Assembly (NCBI GenBank): GCA_031285645.1
Contig: JAITVU010000201.1
Span: 1 to 6,083 of the forward strand
DNA length: 6,083 nt
Reading direction: 5' to 3'
From: Oscillospiraceae bacterium
GTDB taxonomy: Bacteria; Bacillota; Clostridia; Oscillospirales; Ruminococcaceae
A program made the translations under genes and the position numbers. Shown one piece after another: positions 1 to 6,083 of this stretch. How positions within the stretch are numbered: position 1 is the first letter of the stretch; each line of letters starts with the position of its first letter. The notes beneath the pieces were generated by a model. The model did not search any database, was not told the DNA's origin, and was given only the letters and a program-made list of their open reading frames with translations.

Positions 1-13
1 GTCGCACCCCTTT

Positions 14-1102
14 TTAATACTCCATTGCCCTCTCAGCGCCCGTGAGCACGCGCAGAGCCCCCTGGGCGAGGGCGAGCATCTCATCCTCGCCGGGATATAT
101 CTTCACAGGCGCGATCAACCCCGTGTGTTGTTTGATACAGCCGGTAAACCGGGTTGAATAAGCGAGGCCGCCTGTCAGGACAATGGCGTCGACACGGCCC
201 TCAAGGGCCGCCACCATCGCGCCGATTTCCTTTGACACCTGGTACGCCATCGATTCGAGCACTAGCGCGGCGTATTCGTCGCCCTCCCTGATCAGGCGCT
301 CGCATTTGCGCAGGTCGTTTGTGCCGAGATAGGCGTACATACCGCCGGTTTTAACCATCATATCGATCATTTCCTGCTTTGTATAGGCGCCGGAAAAACA
401 CAGCTCGATAATGCCCAGCGCCGGCACCTGCCCGCAGCGTTCCGGTGTAAAGGGACCCTCGCCCGAGAGCGCGTCGTTGACGTCGACGACGCGGCCATAG
501 CGATGCGCGCCAACAGTAATACCGCCGCCCATATGGGCGACAATAAAGCGCCCGTCCTCGTAGTTCATCCCCATATCCCCGGCACAGCGGCGCGCCACAG
601 CCTTTTGGTTGAGCGCGTGGAAGACGCTGCGCCGCTCAATGCCGGGAAAACCTGTCAGCTTCGCCACCTGCTCGAGCTCATCCACCACAATGGGATCGAC
701 CACATAACCGGGCACACCGGCCTCAGCGCCAATTTCATGGGCTATGATGCCGCCAAGGGCGGACGCATGCACCTCGGCCGTCGCGCCGAGTAAATCTTCC
801 AGCATATGGTCATTGATTAAATAGGTGCCGGAATCAATGGGATTGACAAGGCCGCCGCGACCGGCGACAGCATCGAGGTCGGCCAGCGCCACGCCATGCT
901 TTTCGAGCGCGTCCAGAACGCAGCGCATGCGCATTTCGCGCTGCCCGCCGACGCTCCCGTGCGCGTCCAGTTCACTGCGCGCATGGCGGATGGTCTCGGT
1001 TATAACCTCGTTCTCATTATCGTATACGGATACTTTGGTCGAGGTGGACCCCGGATTGATCACCAGTATTTTATATAAGCGCGTCTGATCGTTTTGCGAC
1101 AT
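14..1102 (-). CDS. buk: Butyrate kinase (acetate/butyrate kinase family)
   Basis: This cytoplasmic enzyme transfers phosphate between butyryl phosphate and ADP, giving butyrate and ATP at the end of butyrate fermentation; relatives also accept isobutyryl and isovaleryl phosphates. The 362 residues match the usual family length. Visible are the N-terminal phosphate-binding motif INPGSTSTKVSVYD (15-28), the FHALNQKAVARR segment (161-172), the glycine-rich HMGGGITVGAH loop (190-200), DVNDALSGEGPFTPER (207-222) and the C-terminal nucleotide-site segment DAIVLTGGLAYS (305-316). I chose the ATG at 1102 because homology starts about ten residues after it; an in-frame ATG at 1132 would add ten unrelated residues encoded inside a repeat. 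Neither start has a clear Shine-Dalgarno sequence. The usual partner ptb (phosphate butyryltransferase) is not upstream; the upstream gene is ilvN, across a structured spacer. A branched-chain acyl kinase is the main alternative. Identification is firm; substrate preference is not visible. Confidence 0.95.
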   Translation of the reverse strand: MSQNDQTRLYKILVINPGSTSTKVSVYDNENEVITETIRHARSELDAHGSVGGQREMRMRCVLDALEKHGVALADLDAVAGRGGLVNPIDSGTYLINDHMLEDLLGATAEVHASALGGIIAHEIGAEAGVPGYVVDPIVVDELEQVAKLTGFPGIERRSVFHALNQKAVARRCAGDMGMNYEDGRFIVAHMGGGITVGAHRYGRVVDVNDALSGEGPFTPERCGQVPALGIIELCFSGAYTKQEMIDMMVKTGGMYAYLGTNDLRKCERLIREGDEYAALVLESMAYQVSKEIGAMVAALEGRVDAIVLTGGLAYSTRFTGCIKQHTGLIAPVKIYPGEDEMLALAQGALRVLTGAERAMEY

Positions 1103-1106
1103 ACAA

Positions 1107-1189
1107 AAGCCCGTGCGCCGGGCCAAGCACATAACGAAATTAAACTTCGCATGGGCTTCGCACCAGCCCTTTCCGTTTTTTGGTATTCC
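1107..1189. repeat. Hairpin repeat, copy 1 (buk-proximal)
   Basis: This is the first of two tandem copies with a 91-base period. It differs from copy 2 at about four substitutions plus a change in a T run. Its ends can pair: AGCCCGTGCG at 1108-1117 faces CGCATGGGCT at 1148-1157, with one G-T wobble on the plus strand that becomes an A-C mismatch in the minus-strand transcript. A short stem GGGCT/AGCCC lies next to it, followed by TTTCC and a T run. The copy ends five bases upstream of the buk ATG and covers the region where its ribosome binding site should be. Nothing in it looks protein coding. Confidence 0.8.
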
Positions 1190-1197
1190 ATGCGCTC

Positions 1198-1279
1198 AAG
1201 CCCATGCGCCGGACCAGGCACATAGCGAAATTAAACTTCGCATGGGCTTCGCACCAGCCCTTTCCGTTTTTAGTATTCC
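1198..1279. repeat. Hairpin repeat, copy 2
   Basis: This is the second tandem copy. Here the closing stem is perfect: AGCCCATGCG at 1199-1208 pairs with CGCATGGGCT at 1239-1248 around a 30-base loop. An inner GCGAA/TTCGC pair (1225-1229 with 1237-1241) competes with the closing stem. The stretch from the inner arm to the T run is identical to copy 1. The copies probably arose by tandem duplication or by two insertions of a dispersed palindromic element; this window alone cannot decide. Confidence 0.8.
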
Positions 1280-1317
1280 TCACTCATAAAACCACCCAAA
1301 TACACAGCCGCCCGGAA

Positions 1318-1406
1318 CCGCAAATCCGCCGCGCCTTAAGAGGCGCGGCGCCATAGCGCAAACCTGCGCTATGCCCTGACGACAAGCCGTCAGGGAAGAT
1401 TTGCGG
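1318..1406. other. Perfect four-way cloverleaf of inverted repeats
   Basis: An outer 9-bp stem (1318-1326 CCGCAAATC with 1398-1406 GATTTGCGG) encloses three hairpins. Hairpin 1 is 1328-1336 with 1341-1349 (9 bp, loop TAAG). Hairpin 2 is 1352-1360 with 1365-1373 (9 bp, loop AACC). Hairpin 3 is 1374-1381 with 1388-1395 (8 bp, loop ACAAGC). All 35 pairs are Watson-Crick, and only five bases are unpaired at the junction. It lies between ilvN and buk and would be in a minus-strand readthrough transcript. It has no tRNA hallmarks: the outer stem is 9 bp, there is no seven-base anticodon loop and no T-loop consensus. A mobile palindromic element, a protein-binding cruciform or an mRNA processing/stability structure are all possible. 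The structure is directly visible; its function is unknown. Confidence 0.8.
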
Positions 1407-1412
1407 CATTTA

Positions 1413-1437
1413 GGGGCGCCGGTTTAAACCGGACCCC
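1413..1437. repeat. Palindrome across the ilvN stop codon
   Basis: CCGGTTTAAACCGG at 1419-1432 is a perfect 14-base palindrome. It is extended by GGGG at 1413-1416 opposite CCCC at 1434-1437, with a small asymmetric bulge. It contains the ilvN TAA stop (1424-1426). No T-rich tract follows on the minus strand, so it does not look like a standard intrinsic terminator. It could slow 3' exonuclease digestion or be part of the neighbouring cloverleaf element. Confidence 0.65.
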
Positions 1438-1933
1438 GTTCAACCTCGTCATCGCGTCTTTTAAGGGCCACCGTTCCGGTCCGCGCGATATCGACAAGCC
1501 CACCTTCAACGAACACCGGCAGCCAGCCGTCCAGCTCGCCATCTTCACAGCACAGGGTGTAAATGCAGCTGTCACTATCGGGCTCCTCTGCGAGTATGGC
1601 GCCGAATGCTGTCACAATCTTCTCCCTGAACGCCTCAGTTGCGCCTCGGAAGCGCAGGATGGCGAGCTCGCGGGCAATCTGGTTATCCGCTTCAAAAACC
1701 GCGATATCACGCACACAGCTCTGGCGGCCCAGTTTATCCAGAACCGATTCAAAGCTGTGGTGGCGGCACTCAAGGCAAATCGTCAGGCGCGATATCTCCG
1801 GCAAAGCCGTCTGCGCGACGGCCAGCGAGCGGATATTCCATCCGGCGCGGCGGATGAGCGCCGTTATCCGTGTTAAAACTCCAAATTCATTGTCCACCAT
1901 CAGGGTGAAAACCTGGGAACGATCCCCCTTCAC
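1424..1933 (-). CDS. ilvN: Acetolactate synthase small (regulatory) subunit
   Basis: This is the regulatory subunit of acetolactate (acetohydroxyacid) synthase, which activates the catalytic subunit and gives feedback inhibition by valine at the first common step of branched-chain amino acid synthesis. The 169 residues fit the usual 160-175. Residues 8-75 form an ACT domain with the effector-loop motif DNEFGVLTRI (14-23); most relatives have proline or serine where F17 sits. GWNIRSLAVA (31-40) and ISRLTI (47-52) follow the family pattern. The C-terminal domain shows IARELAILR (86-94) and the characteristic ending DIARTGTVALKR (148-159). The start is GTG at 1933, overlapping the nitroreductase stop by four bases (GTGA), so translation is probably coupled. 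No catalytic subunit gene (ilvB) is adjacent, which is less common. An ACT-domain protein with a different partner is a weaker alternative. Confidence 0.87.
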   Translation of the reverse strand: MKGDRSQVFTLMVDNEFGVLTRITALIRRAGWNIRSLAVAQTALPEISRLTICLECRHHSFESVLDKLGRQSCVRDIAVFEADNQIARELAILRFRGATEAFREKIVTAFGAILAEEPDSDSCIYTLCCEDGELDGWLPVFVEGGLVDIARTGTVALKRRDDEVERGPV

Positions 1934-2502
1934 CGCCCGTCGCCCCCCATACTGCCGTTATAATCATTGAAGCGGATAATCGCCGCGGCTTCCAGCCGCG
2001 GCGTCCGGCGGGCAGGCTCGCTCTGCGGGTAACCAATCCCGATGATCAGCGCCGGCTCAAGGTGCGGCGGAATATTCAGCGTTTCACTGACTACGTCTTT
2101 TCTAAACCAGCCCATCATAATAGACCCGAGTCCCATGGCCGTTGCGGCCAAACATATATTCTCAGCTGCGATGCCGATATCCATATCGGGCCGGTTATGC
2201 CGCGAAAGCAGCAGACGCTGCTTGTCGTTGGGATTGCGCGGCGGATGCCCGACAATAACGATGTAGGCCGGAATCGTGTGGGCAAATGTGTTGACGCGGA
2301 CATCCTCGTCGCTTAAGGCAGCGGCCACAGCGGCGCATTTCTGAGGATTGTCCACCGCAACAAACACCCAAGGCTGCAAATTGCAGGCCGAAGGCGCGCT
2401 GCGCCCGGCTTCGGCGCAGGCAATCAGTTTTTCACGTTCCAGCGGGCGCGGCGCGTATTTCCGGCAGCTGTAGCGCCGGGACAGGGCTTCATTCAGTTCC
2501 AT
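1930..2502 (-). CDS. Nitroreductase-family FMN oxidoreductase
   Basis: This is a predicted cytoplasmic flavoprotein of the nitroreductase superfamily, whose members use FMN and NAD(P)H to reduce nitro compounds, quinones or unknown substrates. In 190 residues it shows the N-terminal FMN phosphate motif RRYSCRKY (9-16), the PSACNLQPW motif (37-45), the helix DIGIAAENICLAATAMGLGS (108-127) and ALIIGIGYP (151-159) before the last strand; order and size are typical of the compact single-domain forms. The ATG at 2502 has a good AGGAGAG site at 2506-2512, three bases upstream of the start, and a promoter-like pair further upstream. It overlaps the ilvN start by four bases, so both are probably on one transcript. 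Substrate cannot be read from sequence, and the pairing with ilvN does not obviously explain its role. Confidence 0.92.
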   Translation of the reverse strand: MELNEALSRRYSCRKYAPRPLEREKLIACAEAGRSAPSACNLQPWVFVAVDNPQKCAAVAAALSDEDVRVNTFAHTIPAYIVIVGHPPRNPNDKQRLLLSRHNRPDMDIGIAAENICLAATAMGLGSIMMGWFRKDVVSETLNIPPHLEPALIIGIGYPQSEPARRTPRLEAAAIIRFNDYNGSMGGDGR

Positions 2503-2534
2503 ATTCTCTCCTGTAATATCGTTATAAACAATTT

Positions 2535-2563
2535 ATTATGTGTAAACATAAACCACGGGACAA
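2535..2563 (-). promoter_or_regulatory. Predicted sigma-A promoter for the nitroreductase-ilvN transcript
   Basis: On the minus strand TTGTCC (2563-2558) and CATAAT (2540-2535) are separated by 17 bases. The second hexamer is one base from the TATAAT consensus. Initiation near 2528 would give a short leader ending at the AGGAGAG site and the ATG at 2502. The spacer between the two genes is only 88 bases and shows no convincing terminator for the upstream DUF218 gene, so some readthrough is possible. Confidence 0.5.
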
Positions 2564-2590
2564 CGGCCAATGCGGTTTTGTCGCGGTGAG

Positions 2591-3334
2591 TCAGCCCAAC
2601 CGCGTTTGCAGCCATGCCACCCCGACGCCAAACATATCCCGCACCCAATAGGATGGGAACAGGCCCCAGGGCGTATACGACGACAGCGCGTAAAAATCAG
2701 GAATATTCTCATAGTCGCTCGACGCGAAAATTGACGCGCGCAGCTGGTGAAAGCTGTCCGTCACGATTACAACAGGCACGTCCGGCTCGATGAATCCGGC
2801 GGAGAGGCGGAAATTCTCCCGCGTGTTTGTGGACGCATCCTCCACCTTAATCCTGTCCGGCGCAATGCCGAGACCCTCGAGGTAAGCCGCCATTACATGG
2901 GCTTCGGGATAATCTTCATCCAAGCCCTGCCCGCCTGTGACCACGCAGACGGCGCTCTCATTTTCCCTCAGGTAAACCGCCGCCACATTCAGCCTGCGCC
3001 TTAGCATTAAGGACGGCTGATTGCCAGTCACTTTGGCCCCGAGCACCACCACCGTCGCCGCCCCCTCTGTCGGGGGATCGTCAAACCAGGCCTTATAGGC
3101 CATTATAGCGGATACCGTGAGACAGTATAAAATGAAAAGCGCGGCCAGCACAGCCAGAAAATTTCTGAGAACCGGCGCGCGCTCAAGCAGCCGCCACGCG
3201 GTCGGCAGGAGAAAAAAGAAGGCCGCGAACGCGTAAAGCGCCGCAGTACCTATGTTAAAGATGCCGTAAAACAGGGGAATAATCGCGCAAACGAGGAATA
3301 GAGACGCCAGGACATAGCTGATTATTTTAGTCAA
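2591..3334 (-). CDS. YdcF/SanA-like DUF218 membrane protein
   Basis: This is a predicted inner-membrane-anchored protein of the DUF218 (YdcF/ElyC/SanA) family, which in other bacteria is linked to cell-envelope integrity; the biochemical activity is not settled. With the start chosen here it has 247 residues. Three hydrophobic segments (about 4-24, 30-46 and 58-80) precede a soluble domain from about 94. This domain carries the family pattern: VVVLGAKVTGNQPSLMLRRR (95-114), VVTGGQGLDEDYPEA (131-145) and ASTNTRENFRLS (167-178), then VIVTDSFHQLRA (189-200). I chose the TTG at 3334 because GGAG (3344-3341) lies six bases upstream and the protein then opens MTKIISYVLA, directly before the first membrane segment. 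A longer reading from TTG at 3400 is open but adds residues without family character. It is separated from the nitroreductase by 88 bases. Confidence 0.88.
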   Translation of the reverse strand: MTKIISYVLASLFLVCAIIPLFYGIFNIGTAALYAFAAFFFLLPTAWRLLERAPVLRNFLAVLAALFILYCLTVSAIMAYKAWFDDPPTEGAATVVVLGAKVTGNQPSLMLRRRLNVAAVYLRENESAVCVVTGGQGLDEDYPEAHVMAAYLEGLGIAPDRIKVEDASTNTRENFRLSAGFIEPDVPVVIVTDSFHQLRASIFASSDYENIPDFYALSSYTPWGLFPSYWVRDMFGVGVAWLQTRLG

Positions 3335-3340
3335 ATCATT

Positions 3341-3344
3341 CTCC
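3341..3344 (-). promoter_or_regulatory. Ribosome binding site deciding the DUF218 start
   Basis: GGAG on the minus strand sits six bases before the in-frame TTG at 3334. The competing upstream site, GGGGAGG near 3385-3392, is partly inside a hairpin (CCCCGC 3390-3395 with GCGGGG 3405-3410), and the next in-frame TTG after it (3373) is about 13 bases away. The downstream site is therefore the better one. Confidence 0.6.
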
Positions 3345-3498
3345 AGAAAATTAAAAATTAAGCAATCATACAAGGCTGTTAATAAACCTCCCCGCTGCAA
3401 AGCCGCGGGGAATCACTATTACATGGACCATTAAGGCGTTCCATAACGCCACGACGGAGCGAAAAGGCCACTAAGACTGTTGGTTTTTAAATAGAGTG

Positions 3499-3527
3499 AC
3501 TATAACACTCCCATATTGCTGTGGCAG
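3499..3527 (-). promoter_or_regulatory. Candidate promoter for the DUF218 gene within nested inverted repeats
   Basis: On the minus strand there is an extended -10 TGTTATAGT (3507-3499) with a possible -35 CTGCCA (3527-3522), 17 bases apart from the core hexamer. The -10 is flanked by GAGTG (3494-3498) and CACTC (3506-3510), and the whole region by an outer 8-bp repeat (3489-3496 with 3528-3535). A leader of about 155 bases would follow. The arrangement would suit a repressor site, but no known operator matches. Confidence 0.4.
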
Positions 3528-3552
3528 CTCTATTTTAACACGGATTCACGTC

Positions 3553-3594
3553 CAAGAACTGTTAATAAATTGTGAACAAACTATAAAGTTCTTG
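3553..3594. repeat. 8-bp inverted repeat upstream of the groES promoter
   Basis: CAAGAACT (3553-3560) and AGTTCTTG (3587-3594) are perfect inverted copies, separated by 26 AT-rich bases that include the near-symmetric TTGTGAACAA (3570-3579). The repeat lies just upstream of the groES -35 hexamer, in the divergent intergenic region. It might be a second control site, but this is only a geometric observation. Confidence 0.4.
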
Positions 3595-3612
3595 AATTTT
3601 TTAGATTAGGGC

Positions 3613-3640
3613 TTGATTTTTGAAAAAAAAAGAATAAAAT
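3613..3640 (+). promoter_or_regulatory. groESL promoter (sigma-A type)
   Basis: TTGATT (3613-3618) and TAAAAT (3635-3640) are separated by 16 bases in AT-rich DNA directly before the CIRCE operator. Transcription would begin near 3647, inside the left arm of CIRCE, which is the usual geometry for HrcA-repressed class I heat-shock operons. Confidence 0.75.
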
Positions 3641-3644
3641 GGTC

Positions 3645-3671
3645 TTAGCACTCAGAGATGATGAGTGCCAA
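3645..3671 (+). promoter_or_regulatory. CIRCE operator (HrcA binding site)
   Basis: TTAGCACTC (3645-3653), nine bases, then GAGTGCCAA (3663-3671). This matches the CIRCE consensus TTAGCACTC-N9-GAGTGCTAA at every arm position except one T to C change in the right arm. CIRCE is bound by the repressor HrcA, which is kept active by GroEL, so groESL expression rises when unfolded protein occupies the chaperonin. hrcA is not in this window. Confidence 0.97.
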
Positions 3672-3688
3672 ACCGCTCATCATATTAA

Positions 3689-3994
<306 letters not shown>

Positions 3995-4030
3995 GCGTTT
4001 GCAATTTTGAAAAGAATTTAGGAGGACTGA

Positions 4031-5665
<1,635 letters not shown>

Positions 5666-5712
5666 TCGCAAGCTCACTCAGTCATTCTTTTTCCATATCT
5701 CGCTTATGTACG

Positions 5713-5751
5713 ACAGCCCAGGGCTTAAGCCCTGGGCTGTTCTCATTATTT
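5713..5751 (+). terminator. Intrinsic terminator of groESL
   Basis: This is a perfect 28-base palindrome (5713-5740): a 12-bp GC-rich stem, arm core CAGCCCAGGGC, around a TTAA loop. It is followed by the T-rich tract TTCTCATTATTT. It lies 47 bases after the groEL stop codon and is the only strong stem-loop with a T tract there. Confidence 0.9.
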
Positions 5752-5836
5752 ACCCAATTACTTATGAAATAACAGGCTTCAGCGCCCATCAAAATTCGAC
5801 GACTACATCTTTGTTAATATAAACATAACATAAATA

Positions 5837-5865
5837 TTGCAAAAAAAGACATATTCCCTTAAAAT
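5837..5865 (+). promoter_or_regulatory. Candidate promoter leading into the right-end structured element
   Basis: TTGCAA (5837-5842) and TAAAAT (5860-5865) are spaced by exactly 17 bases. Initiation would fall near 5872, just before the first inverted repeat at 5880. The surrounding DNA is very AT-rich, so chance matches are likely. Between the groESL terminator and this point (5752-5836) I see no gene or other signal. Confidence 0.4.
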
Positions 5866-5879
5866 ATGATTATAAGCAA

Positions 5880-6083
5880 GCAACTTTAATATAAATCGCA
5901 TCGAAAAGTTGCGTCACAACATGTGGAAAGAATATCACCTAGTGTTTTGGCACACTATGTTTTTAGGAAAAGTTGTCGCCGCCAGCGGCTTGCGGAACAA
6001 GGCGGAGGACGAAAGCAGGCTGACGCCTGGTGAGGACGACAACGCAGTAACGTGAGTTGCTGGCGAGCGGCAACCCTAAAGTT
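5880..6083. other. Structured element of unknown family, running off the window end
   Basis: In order there are: GCAACTTT (5880-5887) with AAAGTTGC (5905-5912); an overlapping GTTG/CAAC hairpin (5908-5911 with 5917-5920); TAGTGT/ACACTA (5940-5945 with 5952-5957); and a long closing stem. The closing stem pairs TTTAGG (5962-5967) with CCTAAA (6075-6080), then 5972-5986 with 6059-6074 (15 pairs, one G-T wobble and one bulged A). Inside it, CAGGC (6016-6020) pairs with GCCTG (6025-6029). GTTGTCG (5972-5978) can instead pair with CGACAAC (6037-6043), leaving GTTGC/GCAAC (6056-6060 with 6070-6074) as a separate hairpin. AAAGTTG appears at 5905 and 5969, and AAAGTT ends the window. No open frame is convincing. 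It may be a structured RNA or a dispersed palindromic repeat. Confidence 0.6.

Noticed and set aside
503..793. Plus-strand open frame of 96 codons, and others at 825-1088 and 896-1078, inside buk
   Set aside because: They lie opposite a well-conserved buk reading frame and show no family features.
1060..1191. 43-codon minus-strand ORF starting in repeat copy 1 and overlapping the buk start out of frame
   Set aside because: It has no ribosome binding site and most of it is repeat sequence; the equivalent position in copy 2 gives only a five-codon frame. Probably a chance ORF.
1107..1279. Tandem intrinsic terminators for a plus-strand gene
   Set aside because: The short GGGCT/AGCCC stem followed by TTTCC and a T run looks terminator-like on the plus strand, but no plus-strand gene precedes it and the stem is only five pairs.
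1318..1406. tRNA gene
   Set aside because: The cloverleaf outline is present, but the outer stem is 9 bp, loops are 4, 4 and 6 bases, and there is no T-loop or seven-base anticodon loop.
3494..3510. Second CIRCE element
   Set aside because: The half-sites are in the opposite order (GAGTG then CACTC), the spacing is seven, and the TTAG/CTAA flanks are missing.
5900..6083. 5' end of a group II intron
   Set aside because: The region is structured and GC-rich, but no GUGYG-type 5' boundary is visible and domains V/VI or a reverse transcriptase would be outside the window, so the call cannot be supported.

Overview
The window looks like chromosomal DNA of a Gram-positive anaerobe, most likely a member of the Clostridia (Firmicutes). 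The reasons are a CIRCE-controlled groES-groEL operon, a butyrate kinase, strong AGGAGG-type ribosome binding sites, and GC-rich coding sequence set in AT-rich spacers. No sequence here allows a genus call.

Layout. The left half (14-3334) is all minus strand. Read in the direction of transcription it holds a membrane-anchored YdcF/DUF218 protein (3334-2591), a nitroreductase-family flavoprotein (2502-1930), the small regulatory subunit of acetolactate synthase (1933-1424, coupled to the nitroreductase by a 4-base overlap), a roughly 320-base spacer crowded with secondary structure, and butyrate kinase (1102-14). The right half is plus strand: a sigma-A-type promoter and CIRCE operator (3613-3671), groES (3710-3994), groEL (4037-5665), a strong intrinsic terminator (5713-5751), and an AT-rich spacer leading into a structured element that runs to the window end.

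The protein-coding genes are ordinary and well recognised. GroES and GroEL form the chaperonin, repressed by HrcA through CIRCE. Butyrate kinase makes ATP in the last step of butyrate (or branched-chain acyl) fermentation. The IlvN-type subunit gives valine feedback to branched-chain amino acid synthesis. No ptb, ilvB or hrcA lies in the window.

The noncoding DNA is the most unusual part. Between ilvN and buk there is a perfectly paired four-way cloverleaf (1318-1406; 35 Watson-Crick pairs and no mismatches). Next to it are a palindrome over the ilvN stop codon and two tandem copies of an approximately 82-base hairpin repeat. The nearer copy ends five bases upstream of the buk start codon, where a ribosome binding site would be expected. 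At the right edge, a promoter-like pair (5837-5865) is followed at once by a series of inverted repeats (5880-6080), with a long closing stem and an alternative pairing. This may be a structured RNA or a dispersed palindromic element; I could not assign it to a known family.
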